Shown piece after piece: positions 32,541-40,718 of a stretch of DNA of 58,630 nt. This DNA is from Actinobacteria bacterium 21-64-8 (GTDB lineage Bacteria > Pseudomonadota > Alphaproteobacteria > Sphingomonadales > Sphingomonadaceae): assembly GCA_903970225.1 (NCBI GenBank), contig CAJCHR010000133.1, forward strand, positions 1 through 58,630. Direction: 5' to 3'. The notes beneath the pieces were generated by a model. It did no database searches. It was not told where the DNA came from and saw nothing but the letters and a program-made list of their open reading frames with translations. Position 1 is the first letter of the stretch, and every line of letters begins with the position of its first letter. The translations under genes were made by a program, and so were the position numbers.

Positions 32541-33116
32541 TCAACGGATCGCGTGCCGGCTCGTGGCCGGCGTGAGCACCAGCAACTCCAGATATTGGGC
32601 GACCAGCTCGATCGGGTAGTCGCGGTCCTGGCGCAGCCACCACGCCAGGATCTCGAACATCGAACTCACCACGAACGATGCGACCATGTCGGCAGGCAGC
32701 TTTGGATTGATCCGCTCCTGCCGACCGGCCCATTCCTGAGTCAGCTTGATGAACTCATCGCGCATCACCCCCGAGGCGCCGGTGGTGAGAAGCGCGGTCC
32801 AGAGCGTACGATGCGCCTCCACATGATCGCAGATCGCCCTGGCGGAAGCGGCTGCGTTGTTCCGATCGCTGCGCAGGCTCATCAGCGATGCCATCCGCGC
32901 AAGCTCGTCCCTCGCGACATCGGCCAGAAGCTCGTCCCGGGTGGCGAACTGCCGGTAGAAAGTGGGAAACGTGACGCCGGCCCGCAGCGCGATCTCACGC
33001 ACTGGGATCTGCTCGAACGGCTTTTCCTCGATCAACAGCAGCAGCGCGTGTCGCAAGGCCGCACGAGACCGCAGCGACCGCGCATCGCTCGATCTTGACG
33101 CTCTCGGTTCGGTCAA
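32541..33116 (-). CDS. TetR-family transcriptional regulator
   Basis: A 191-residue regulator. The helix-turn-helix is at about residues 37-60 (VREIALRAGVTFPTFYRQFA), followed by an all-helical ligand domain. The C-terminal part (ALLTTGASGVMRDEFI, EILAWWLRQDRDYPIE) is clearly paralogous to the TetR gene at 43.6-44.2 kb. The only start compatible with the frame is TTG 33116: a stop codon precedes it. The gene is divergent from the molybdopterin oxidoreductase, with TTACG/CGTAA half-sites between them that it may bind. Confidence 0.88.
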   Translation of the reverse strand: MTEPRASRSSDARSLRSRAALRHALLLLIEEKPFEQIPVREIALRAGVTFPTFYRQFATRDELLADVARDELARMASLMSLRSDRNNAAASARAICDHVEAHRTLWTALLTTGASGVMRDEFIKLTQEWAGRQERINPKLPADMVASFVVSSMFEILAWWLRQDRDYPIELVAQYLELLVLTPATSRHAIR

Positions 33117-33133
33117 TTACGTTACGCCCGTAA
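33117..33133. promoter_or_regulatory. candidate TetR operator
   Basis: TTACG-CC-CGTAA (33122-33133) is a perfect palindrome, preceded by a third half-site TTACG (33117-33121). It abuts the TetR start codon and lies about 85 bp upstream of the oxidoreductase start, so it could control both genes. Binding is inferred. Confidence 0.55.
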
Positions 33134-33216
33134 AGAAAATAGAAGCAGTCCCTCCGATGCCTGCGCTCGCTTTCGAACACAAGCACGCGAGAAGGTCACG
33201 ATCCGGGAGAATGGGC

Positions 33217-35388
33217 ATGGAAGTCAAACCGTCGGTCTGCCGCAACTGTCCGTCGATGTGCCCGATCCTGGTGACGCTCGATGACGGTGTCGTCGTGAAG
33301 GCGGAGGGCGATCGCGACGCTCCGCTCTACCAGGGCTATATCTGTCCCAAGGGCCGCGCCATTCCGCAGCAGTACGGGCGTCCGGGCCGCCTCCTGCACA
33401 GCCTTAAGCGTCTGCCCGACGGATCGCGCGTTCCGATCTCCAGCGAGGCTCTTGTGGAGGAGATCGCCGATCGGCTGTCGGGCATGCTGGCGCGGTACGG
33501 CCCGCAGGCGGTCGCGATATTCATGGGGATGTCGGCGCTCGAGCAGCCGGCGGTGTCGGGCATGCTGTTCGCCTTCGCCGGGGCGATCAAGACGCCGCTC
33601 ATCTTCACCAATGCGACGATCGACCAGCCAGGGCTGTCGATGGCGCAGGCGCTTCACGGATCGTGGGGCGGGGGGCGTGTTCATCCCGACCAGTGGGACA
33701 CGCTGCTGCTGGTTGGCGGCAATCCCGTGATCTCCAAGCAGCATCTGATCCAGAACCCCAGCCACCAGCTGAAGGCGCTGACGCGGGCGGGCGCGAGGCT
33801 GGTGGTCATCGATCCGCGCCGCAGCGAGACCGCGCGCCGGGCCGCGGTGCACCTGCAGCTCATTCCCGGCGAAGATCCCACCGTGCTGGCCGGGCTGATC
33901 AACCTGATCTTCGAACTGGACGGCGTCGATCACGATTTCGCGCGGACTCATGCGGAGGGCATCGACGCGCTGCGTGAAGCAACGCGCCGATTCACGCCCG
34001 ATTACGTCGCCGCCCGCGCCGGCATCGACGCCGATGACCTGCTGGCCGCGGCCCGCATCCTCGTCGAAGCGCGGACCGGCGATACCGCGCTCGGCGTCGG
34101 GCCGAGCATGGCGACGCGCGGCACGCTGTCGAGTTATCTTGCGCTGTGCATCCAGACGTTGCGCGGGTTCTGGGCGCGAGAGGGCGATCCGGTGTCGCGG
34201 CCGCGCGTGCTGATGCCGCCCGCCGACGCCAGGGCGCAGGCATACGCGCCGCGCCCGGCATGGGGGTTTGGTCTGAAGACATCGGTCAGGGGCTTGCAGC
34301 AGACCGCGGCGGGCATGCCGGCCGGCGCCTTGCCCGAATTGATGCTCACCGCGGGCGATGACCGTGTGCGCGCGCTCTTTTCGCATGGCGGGCCGATGTA
34401 TTCCTGGCCGCAGCAGAGCCGCACGATCGAGGCGCTGAGCGCGCTCGATCTGTTCGTCACGCACGACATCGAGCTTTCGGCGACCTCGGCGATGGCGGAT
34501 TACGTGGTCGCGACCAGGCTGCCGCTCGAAGTTCCTGCGTTTTCCCAGGTCAACGAGATCTCGGGGCTGGTCCATCCGGGCTACAGCTGGACCGAGCCTT
34601 ACGCGATCTATCAACCAGCCATTCTGGAGCCTCCCGAAGGTTCGGATCTCATGGAATCGTGGCAGCTCTATTACCGGCTGGCACAGAAGCTGGGCCTGAC
34701 GCTCCAGATGGTCGATTTCGCGGGTGCCAACCCGCCGATCGCGCTCGACATGACAATCGAGCCCACGACCGACGATCTTTACGAGATCATCTGCACGGGC
34801 TCCACGGTGCCGCTCTCCCAGGTAAAGGATCACCCTCACGGCGGGCTGTTCGATGAAGCGCGAAAGACCGTTCTTCCCGGCGAACCCGGCCACGATGCGA
34901 AACTTCAGCTGGCCGATCCCGCGATGCTCGCGGAGCTCGGCGGCGTGCGCGACGAGGATGTGCTGGAGCGCCGCAAGACCGATGCGGACTACCCGTTTCT
35001 GCTCATTCCGAAGCGCATGCAGAACAGCACCAACTCCATGCCGCGCGTCGATGGCATCGTCCGGACCGGGTACAACCCCTTGTTCATGCATCCCGACGAC
35101 ATGGCGCGATCGAAGCTCGAACCGGGCGCGATGGTCCGGTTGAAGACGCGCCACGGAACCGCCGTCGGCTTCGTGGAAGCGGATCCCGATCTTCGCCCCC
35201 GCGTGGTGGCGATGACTCACGGCTTCGGCGCCAGGCACGGCGTTGCCTACGAGCCGAGGCTACACGGTACCAACGTCAATCAGTTGCTCAGCTGGGAGGA
35301 CGACAACGATCCCTATCACGGCATGCCGCGTATGGGTGCAGTCCCGATCTCGGTTCTTTCCGCGGAATTGCAGGCGGTCGAGCGATAG
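33217..35388 (+). CDS. molybdopterin-dependent oxidoreductase (DMSO reductase family)
   Basis: A 723-residue enzyme. An N-terminal [4Fe-4S] motif Cys8-x2-Cys11-x3-Cys15...Cys43 (VCRNCPSMC, YICPKG) precedes the bis-MGD domains, with LLVGGNPVISKQH and VIDPRRSETARRA. A C-terminal dinucleotide-binding domain contains LKTRHGTAVGFV. No Tat signal is present, so it is cytoplasmic. ATG 33217 has GGGAGA seven bases upstream; ATG 33157 would add 20 unsupported residues. No partner ferredoxin, cytochrome or chaperone gene is adjacent. The reaction is unknown, perhaps a hydroxylation or hydration of a catabolic substrate. Confidence 0.9.
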   Translation: MEVKPSVCRNCPSMCPILVTLDDGVVVKAEGDRDAPLYQGYICPKGRAIPQQYGRPGRLLHSLKRLPDGSRVPISSEALVEEIADRLSGMLARYGPQAVAIFMGMSALEQPAVSGMLFAFAGAIKTPLIFTNATIDQPGLSMAQALHGSWGGGRVHPDQWDTLLLVGGNPVISKQHLIQNPSHQLKALTRAGARLVVIDPRRSETARRAAVHLQLIPGEDPTVLAGLINLIFELDGVDHDFARTHAEGIDALREATRRFTPDYVAARAGIDADDLLAAARILVEARTGDTALGVGPSMATRGTLSSYLALCIQTLRGFWAREGDPVSRPRVLMPPADARAQAYAPRPAWGFGLKTSVRGLQQTAAGMPAGALPELMLTAGDDRVRALFSHGGPMYSWPQQSRTIEALSALDLFVTHDIELSATSAMADYVVATRLPLEVPAFSQVNEISGLVHPGYSWTEPYAIYQPAILEPPEGSDLMESWQLYYRLAQKLGLTLQMVDFAGANPPIALDMTIEPTTDDLYEIICTGSTVPLSQVKDHPHGGLFDEARKTVLPGEPGHDAKLQLADPAMLAELGGVRDEDVLERRKTDADYPFLLIPKRMQNSTNSMPRVDGIVRTGYNPLFMHPDDMARSKLEPGAMVRLKTRHGTAVGFVEADPDLRPRVVAMTHGFGARHGVAYEPRLHGTNVNQLLSWEDDNDPYHGMPRMGAVPISVLSAELQAVER

Positions 35389-35417
35389 CGGGTGCGGTTG
35401 CGCCGTGCCGCCGGAAG

Positions 35418-35461
35418 GATCGGGGTTCGCGCTGACCCGAGCCGCGAACGCGAACCCGATC
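35418..35461. terminator. long stem-loop between convergent genes
   Basis: GATCGGGGTTCGCG and CGCGAACCCGATC are reverse complements apart from one bulged G and enclose 17 bases. It lies between the stop codons of the molybdopterin enzyme (+) and the small protein (-), so a bidirectional terminator is plausible. No T-run is present. Confidence 0.5.
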
Positions 35462-35470
35462 GGGCGATCG

Positions 35471-35671
35471 CTATTCGACCAGGACCCTGATCTTGGCGAT
35501 CAGACTTTCGATCCGCTGGGCTGCCTCGCTGAACGTCTTCACATCGGCCCGGTTGTTGTTTCCGCGGGCTTCCTTGGTCGACTCCACATACCCTTCCATG
35601 TCCGCCTCGAGAGCGTCCAAAAGCATCTCGGCTTCGTCCTCGGTGAGCGTCAATTTGATCGTCTTTGCCAC
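35471..35671 (-). CDS. small acidic helical protein, unknown function
   Basis: A protein of about 66 residues reading MAKTIKLTLTEDEAEMLLDA at its start and then acidic helices (EADMEGYVESTKEA, FSEAAQRIESLIAKIRVL). Regular heptad-like spacing and a GAGG ribosome site before the GTG at 35671 support a real gene; a TTG at 35677 is an alternative. No known family is recognised with confidence. It is reminiscent of small ribbon/helix adaptor-like proteins, but this is weak. It lies between two regulators and the oxidoreductase. Confidence 0.6.
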   Translation of the reverse strand: MAKTIKLTLTEDEAEMLLDALEADMEGYVESTKEARGNNNRADVKTFSEAAQRIESLIAKIRVLVE

Positions 35672-35781
35672 GTGCAAACCTCGTCGTTGGTCGAACCGCC
35701 CCTATGCACGTGAGCGCGCAGAGGTCCAGATTCGACCGCGAGTACCCAGCAATCGTCTGATCTTTCCGCTGCAACCGGACC

Positions 35782-36489
35782 CTAGTCGAGCGCCGATCCG
35801 CGATAGCTCCCGGGCCAGGGCACGGTCTCGTCGATCCGCGCCGGCGTCCGGACGACACGCAGGACCAGGTTGACGTAAAAGGCGCTGAGCTCTTCACGAG
35901 AGACGATTCCGGCCGCGTCGTGCGTTGCGGGATCGTCGTGGACGAACCAGTCGGCGCCGGTGTTGAACATCCTGATGAATGTCGACAGCGTCAGGAACAG
36001 ATTGATATCCTTGCTGAAATAGCCCTGCGCAATGCCGTCCTCGAGCAGCGATCGCCACACCAGGTAATGCTCGCGGCGTGCGTTCACGACATAATCGAAA
36101 TCGGGATCGCGGCGGAAATAGGCGCGTTCCTGATGAAGGATGGCGTGGACGTCCTGATCGGAGGTGCGCTGCTCGACATCGAAGAAGATCAGCGCGACGA
36201 GCCTGGCCTCCGGATCGGCATCACGCTGATGGATACTCACCGCTCCGTCGCGAAGCCGGACGACGACATCGCGCACGGTCTCGTGGAGCAACTGCTCCTT
36301 GTTCGCGAAATGGTAATAGAGGCTGCCTGCGAGCAGGCCGACATCGTCCGCGATCTCGCGGACGGTCGTCAGCTCGAAACCGGACGCCGCAAATCGATGG
36401 CGCGCAGCCTCCAGGATACGGTGTCGCCGATCGCTGCCTTTTTCCGTCGGCGCGGCGGGCAACGGCACTTTCTTCGCTTTGGCGCTCAT
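35782..36489 (-). CDS. TetR-family transcriptional regulator
   Basis: A 235-residue regulator. The helix-turn-helix (about 38-60) reads VREIADDVGLLAGSLYYHFA, preceded by ILEAARHRFAASGFELTT. This sequence type matches TetR regulators of fatty-acid and aromatic-acyl-CoA catabolism. ATG 36489 has GGGGGC upstream. It is divergent from the CoA transferase gene, and a partial palindrome at 36640-36657 sits before that gene, so it probably represses the CoA-transferase/thiolase operon in the absence of an acyl-CoA ligand. Confidence 0.9.
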   Translation of the reverse strand: MSAKAKKVPLPAAPTEKGSDRRHRILEAARHRFAASGFELTTVREIADDVGLLAGSLYYHFANKEQLLHETVRDVVVRLRDGAVSIHQRDADPEARLVALIFFDVEQRTSDQDVHAILHQERAYFRRDPDFDYVVNARREHYLVWRSLLEDGIAQGYFSKDINLFLTLSTFIRMFNTGADWFVHDDPATHDAAGIVSREELSAFYVNLVLRVVRTPARIDETVPWPGSYRGSALD

Positions 36490-36639
36490 GCTTGCCCCCG
36501 GCATTCAAGACAGAACCACGGCGACGGCAGGTTCAAACCGCTGGAATACGATCGTCGGCCCGCAGTCTATAGCGGCCAGGCGGGCTACGCCATCCGATGG
36601 TCGCATCCGGCGTCCCGACGATATCCTACGCTTGCAAAA

Positions 36640-36657
36640 ATCTAACGCTTGTTTGAT
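36640..36657. promoter_or_regulatory. candidate TetR operator before the CoA-transferase operon
   Basis: ATCTAACGCTTGTTTGAT is an imperfect palindrome (ATC-x-AAC...GTT-x-GAT), of a kind common for TetR regulators of acyl-CoA metabolism. It lies 39 bp upstream of the chosen CoA-transferase start, in the divergent gap. Confidence 0.5.
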
Positions 36658-36695
36658 ATGGGGGATACACAGCCGGAATGACAGAGGGTAGCGGG

Positions 36696-37910
36696 ATGAA
36701 AGAGGTTTTTTCCGGAGTTCGGATCATCGAGCTTGCCCAGTTCGTGTTCGTTCCCGCGGCCGGCGCGCTGCTCGCCGATCATGGCGCCGAAGTGATCCAT
36801 GTCGAGACGGTCGACAGAGGCGATCCCTATCGCTCGCTCAAGGTCGGCGATGGCCGCGAGACCGGCTCGGCCAACCTTTCGCTGGAGCAGAACAACCGCG
36901 GCAAGAAGTCGATCGCCGTCGATCTCAAGACCGAGGCCGGCCGCGAAGTGCTGCTGCGCCTGATCGACACGGCGGATGTGTTCCTGACGAGCCTGCGTCC
37001 AAAGGCGATCAAGGCCCTGGGCCTCACGCCCGAGGAGCTTCAGGCGCGCAACCCGCGGCTGATCTACGTTCGCGGCAACGGTTTCGGCTTCAAGGGCGCG
37101 GAGACCGATAAGGCCGGTTACGATGCGACAGCCTTCTGGGCGCGTGGCGGTTTTGCCCATTCGCTGCGGCCCACCGGCATGATCGAGCCGCTCAAGCCGC
37201 GCCCGGCACTGGGCGACCATATCGGCGGCATCTCGGTCGCCTATGGGATCGCCGGAGCGCTGTTCAAGCGCGCGGCGACAGGCGAGGCGGCGGTGGTCGA
37301 CGTGTCGCTGCTGTCGACCGCGGTCTGGGCGTTGTCGGCCGATGTCGTCGTCAGCCAGACGCAGACGCCCGAGCAGCATGCCCGCACCGGCAGCGCTGCG
37401 CGCGCGCCACTGCGCTACCCTTACAAGACCGCCGACGACCGCTTCATCCAGCTGATGTTCCTCGATTCCGACCGCTACTGGCCCGCGCTCTGCAAGCATA
37501 TCGGACGTCTCGATCTGTTGCAGGATCCGCGATTCACAACCGATCCCGATCGTGCCACCAATGGCGCCGCGCTGATCGAGAACATCCAGAGCACGATCGG
37601 CGCGCGCGACTGGATCGAGTGGAAGCCGATCTTCGATGCCTGGGACGCGCCCTGGGAACTGGTGCGCACGATCCACGACGTTGCGGTCGACCCGCAGGTC
37701 GAGGCCAACGGCCTGCTGTTCGAGATCGAGGTTCAGGACGGCAGCAAGGTGAAGCTCGCCGCCGGGCCGGTCGGCTTCGACGGCCGTTATGCGCCTTCCG
37801 CGCCGCTGCGCGCGCCGTTCCTGGGCGAACATACCGAAAAGCTGCTGGTGGAGGCCGGGTATTCGCAAGACGAGGTCGCTGGTCTGAAAATCGGGGCGAT
37901 CGTGCGCTGA
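36696..37910 (+). CDS. CaiB/BaiF-type (family III) CoA transferase
   Basis: A 404-residue transferase. It has VRIIELAQFVFVPAAGALLA near the N-terminus, HGAEVIHVETVDRGDP, and NRGKKSIAVDLKTEAGREV. The catalytic Asp is expected around residues 160-180, in a YDATAFWARGG-type region. It moves CoA from an acyl-CoA donor to a carboxylic acid substrate. ATG 36696 was chosen after GAGGG; ATG 36678 is an alternative. It is the first gene of an operon with thiolase-like, DUF35 and PhyH genes (overlaps of 1 and 4 bp). Confidence 0.9.
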   Translation: MKEVFSGVRIIELAQFVFVPAAGALLADHGAEVIHVETVDRGDPYRSLKVGDGRETGSANLSLEQNNRGKKSIAVDLKTEAGREVLLRLIDTADVFLTSLRPKAIKALGLTPEELQARNPRLIYVRGNGFGFKGAETDKAGYDATAFWARGGFAHSLRPTGMIEPLKPRPALGDHIGGISVAYGIAGALFKRAATGEAAVVDVSLLSTAVWALSADVVVSQTQTPEQHARTGSAARAPLRYPYKTADDRFIQLMFLDSDRYWPALCKHIGRLDLLQDPRFTTDPDRATNGAALIENIQSTIGARDWIEWKPIFDAWDAPWELVRTIHDVAVDPQVEANGLLFEIEVQDGSKVKLAAGPVGFDGRYAPSAPLRAPFLGEHTEKLLVEAGYSQDEVAGLKIGAIVR

Positions 37911-39133
37911 TGTCCGAGTTTTCGTTTCAGCCGATGCCGAGAGCGGATGCGGGCCTGTCCCGCAAGGCCGCGATCGTCGGCATTGGCGAAACGGACTACC
38001 CTGCGCTGTACAAGGCGGCCCGGGCGAAGGCGCCCGGCCTCGAGCCCGCCACACCCGAGGCGCTGGCCAGGACCGCGTTCGAGCACGCGCTGGCCGATGC
38101 CGGGCTGGAGCGCGGCGATATCGACGGACTGTCGCTCTCGCTGATCTACGGCGGTCCGACGCCCGGGGCGCTTTCGGCCGAACTCGGTATCGAACCGGCG
38201 TTCCAGATCGCCTGCTCCGGGTTGTTCGCAGGACCGCTGCCGATCGTCTGCGAAGCGATCGCGTCGGGGAAGGCGGACACGGTGGCGATGATCTATGCTG
38301 CGGCGTCTCGCAGCATCAGCCGCAAGTACGGCGGCGGCACGTATTCGGGATCGGAGGCGGGCACGCCGACCTCCTACTATTACTACCATCCGTGGGGCTG
38401 GAGCAGCCAGGCCGCGCACTGGGCGCTGATCGCGCAGCGCTATCTCGATCTCTACGGCTACGACGAGGCCGATCTGGGCGCGGTGGCGATGCAACTGCGC
38501 CGCAACGCGATCGCCAGCCCGCAGGCGATCATGAAGGCACCGATGTCGACCGAGGATTACCTAGCCTCGCGCTATATCGTTCGCCCGATGCACCTGTTCG
38601 ACATGTGCCTTGTCAACGACGGCGCGGTCTGCCTGATCGTTCGCCGCGCGGACCTGGCGCGCGACGGCGCCAGGCCGCCGGTCCATGTCGCCGGCTGGGG
38701 CGAAGCCAAGGCCAGGGGAAGCAAGTTCGACACTCTGGTGCGTCAGCGACTGGCGCCGCAACTGCAGGATGCCGGCGCGCAGGCGCTCGCCATGGCGGGG
38801 CTGGACCTTGCCGCGATCGGGCATTTCGAAGGCTACCATCCGGCCTCGATCCACCTCGTCAATCAGATCGAGGGCTACGGCTTCGTCGATCCCGGCGACG
38901 GCCTGCGCGCGTTTCGCGAGGGGGAGATGGCGGTCGGCGGCAGGCTGCCGGTCAATGTCGGCGGCGGCATGATGTCGGGCGCCTACATGCACGGCTGGAA
39001 CCTCGCCGCCGAAGCGGTGCGCCAGCTTCGCGGCGAGGCGGGGGCGCAGCAGATCGCCGATCTCGAAGCGTCGATGGTCTCGGTCGCGCAGACCGATCAG
39101 GCGCATCCCGTCATTCTGGCGCGCGCGGCATGA
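37910..39133 (+). CDS. thiolase-fold lipid-transfer-like protein, possible retro-aldolase subunit
   Basis: A 407-residue thiolase-superfamily protein. Cys102 (QIACSGLFAG) is at the usual nucleophile position. The second catalytic His motif of thiolases (NEAF/HPxG) is replaced: GYHPASIH at about 309 and GGGMMSGAYMHGWN at 351-364. Tyr in that last loop is used by Ltp2-type aldolases, which pair with a DUF35 protein to cleave side chains. It is followed immediately by a DUF35 gene (four-base overlap). An aldolase role is therefore favoured over acyltransfer, but not proven. Confidence 0.85.
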   Translation: MSEFSFQPMPRADAGLSRKAAIVGIGETDYPALYKAARAKAPGLEPATPEALARTAFEHALADAGLERGDIDGLSLSLIYGGPTPGALSAELGIEPAFQIACSGLFAGPLPIVCEAIASGKADTVAMIYAAASRSISRKYGGGTYSGSEAGTPTSYYYYHPWGWSSQAAHWALIAQRYLDLYGYDEADLGAVAMQLRRNAIASPQAIMKAPMSTEDYLASRYIVRPMHLFDMCLVNDGAVCLIVRRADLARDGARPPVHVAGWGEAKARGSKFDTLVRQRLAPQLQDAGAQALAMAGLDLAAIGHFEGYHPASIHLVNQIEGYGFVDPGDGLRAFREGEMAVGGRLPVNVGGGMMSGAYMHGWNLAAEAVRQLRGEAGAQQIADLEASMVSVAQTDQAHPVILARAA

Positions 39134-39597
39134 CCTTGCTCGAGAAACGCCCCGACCGCACGCTCGGCCCCGGCCATGACACCTTCTGGACGTGGTGCGA
39201 CCAGGACGAACTGCACCTGCCGCGCTGCACCGCCTGCGCGGTGCTGATGTGGCCGATCGAGGCCGCGTGCACCACTTGCGGCGCCACCGACTTCGCGTGG
39301 GAGGAACTCTCCGGGCGCGGTACGATCGTCAGCTGGTGCACGTTCGAGCATGACTATTACCAGGGTCAGCTGCCGATCCCGTGGGAAACCATCCTCGTCG
39401 AACTGGCGGAAGGGCCGCTGTTCCTGAGCAATCCCCAGGGCATGAGCCGGCACGACATGCGCATCGGCCTGCCAGTGCGCGCAGCATTCCTGCCTTGTGA
39501 AGACGGTGCCGGCCCGTTCAAGCTGCCGGTTTTCCAGGCCGATGGGGTTAGCGCCCCGCAATCGCGCGAGCGCATCGTGCCGAACATGAAAGGGTAA
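39130..39597 (+). CDS. DUF35 Zn-ribbon/OB-fold protein
   Basis: A 155-residue protein. The zinc ribbon ligands are Cys33-x2-Cys36 and Cys47-x2-Cys50 (RCTACAVLM, CTTCGATDF), followed by an OB-fold with GTIVSWCTFEHDYY. DUF35 proteins bind thiolase-like partners. In ChsH2-Ltp2 the pair does a retro-aldol step on steroid side-chain CoA esters. It overlaps the thiolase-like gene by four bases, so the two are probably made in equal amounts as a complex. It also precedes a PhyH gene by only 3 bp. Confidence 0.92.
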   Translation: MTLLEKRPDRTLGPGHDTFWTWCDQDELHLPRCTACAVLMWPIEAACTTCGATDFAWEELSGRGTIVSWCTFEHDYYQGQLPIPWETILVELAEGPLFLSNPQGMSRHDMRIGLPVRAAFLPCEDGAGPFKLPVFQADGVSAPQSRERIVPNMKG

Positions 39598-39600
39598 GAC

Positions 39601-40635
39601 ATGGCCAGCTTGATCGATAGGGTGAGGCCCGCGGAAATAGAGGAACTTCCGGATTCGGTGCCGCTGCTGGCGGAGCCCGAGAAGCTGCGCGAACGCTGGC
39701 GCCAGGACGGCGTGTTGTTCTTCAAGAACGTGATCGGCCAATCCTCGATCGAACTGGTGCGCAACGAATACCTGACGCGGCTCAAGGAAATGGGCGTGGT
39801 CGACGAGAGCGAGACCGCGTCCAACTGGAACGGCAACGACCGTCTCGACGGTGCGCTCGCGCGTCCGATCAGCGACGATGTCTGGCGCACGCTGGTGGCC
39901 GACCCCTCGCTCGATCGGGTGGTCCGCACGTTTCTCGGCGAAGCGCCGATCTGGCTGCCGATCGTCGTCCATCGCACCGCGCCGCCGCTTGCCAAGGGGA
40001 CGACCGCAGAAACCTTCGGCGGACGCCATCAGGACGGCATCTACAACTTCGGCATCGACTTCGTCACATGCTGGGTTCCGCTGATGGACATCGACGAGGA
40101 CGTCGGCGGGCTCGCCGTGGCGCCGGGTTCGCACAAGGGCAGCCTCTATCCGCCCGACGTGTTCAAGGATCCGAACACCCGCGTGGGTATCCCTGCCGGT
40201 GCGATCCCCGATGCCGCCTGGCGCCGGCCGAACTACAAGGCCGGCGACCTGCTGATGTTCCACAGCATGACCGCGCATGCCGGCATCCCCAACACATCGA
40301 ACAAGCTGCGGCTGTCGATGGACATCCGCTTCCTGCCGGCATCGGCTGCGCCGTCTGTCGGCAAGGTGGTCAGGACGACCGGCACGCTCGTCGAAATGCG
40401 TGCGGATTCGGGCGACACGATGATCTTCGAGATCGACGATCGCACGATCGTGCGCGGACCGAAGGGTCATCCGGTCACGGGCGCCGACCGGGACGGGATC
40501 CTGTTTCCCGAGGCCGACATCATCGTCATGCCCGACGAGGACGGCCATGCGAAGCTCATCCGCTCGGTCTCGCGCAAGTTCGTCGACCTGCCGGCGACCT
40601 GGTACGAGACCCTGCCGGCCGGCTGGGTGAAGTGA
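39601..40635 (+). CDS. phytanoyl-CoA dioxygenase (PhyH) family protein
   Basis: A 344-residue Fe(II)/2-oxoglutarate-type oxygenase. Metal motif His143-x-Asp145 (GGRHQDGIYNFG), distal His in MTAHAGIPNTSN with an Arg/Lys-rich strand LRLSMDIRF. It hydroxylates next to a carbonyl in acyl-CoA or free-acid substrates. Three bases separate it from the DUF35 gene, so it belongs to the same operon as the CoA transferase and thiolase-like genes. An alpha-hydroxylation feeding the retro-aldol step is a reasonable model (inference). Confidence 0.88.
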   Translation: MASLIDRVRPAEIEELPDSVPLLAEPEKLRERWRQDGVLFFKNVIGQSSIELVRNEYLTRLKEMGVVDESETASNWNGNDRLDGALARPISDDVWRTLVADPSLDRVVRTFLGEAPIWLPIVVHRTAPPLAKGTTAETFGGRHQDGIYNFGIDFVTCWVPLMDIDEDVGGLAVAPGSHKGSLYPPDVFKDPNTRVGIPAGAIPDAAWRRPNYKAGDLLMFHSMTAHAGIPNTSNKLRLSMDIRFLPASAAPSVGKVVRTTGTLVEMRADSGDTMIFEIDDRTIVRGPKGHPVTGADRDGILFPEADIIVMPDEDGHAKLIRSVSRKFVDLPATWYETLPAGWVK

Positions 40636-40718
40636 CGGGCTGAGTGCCCCCCTTATCCCTGTGAAGCCGCACCGGCGCGCCGCCGCATCGAAACTGAACG
40701 AAAGTGTCTGGGACAACA

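Noticed and set aside
33196-35238. 680-codon frame opposite the molybdopterin oxidoreductase
   Set aside because: Shadow of the oxidoreductase in another frame; no motif and no ribosome site.
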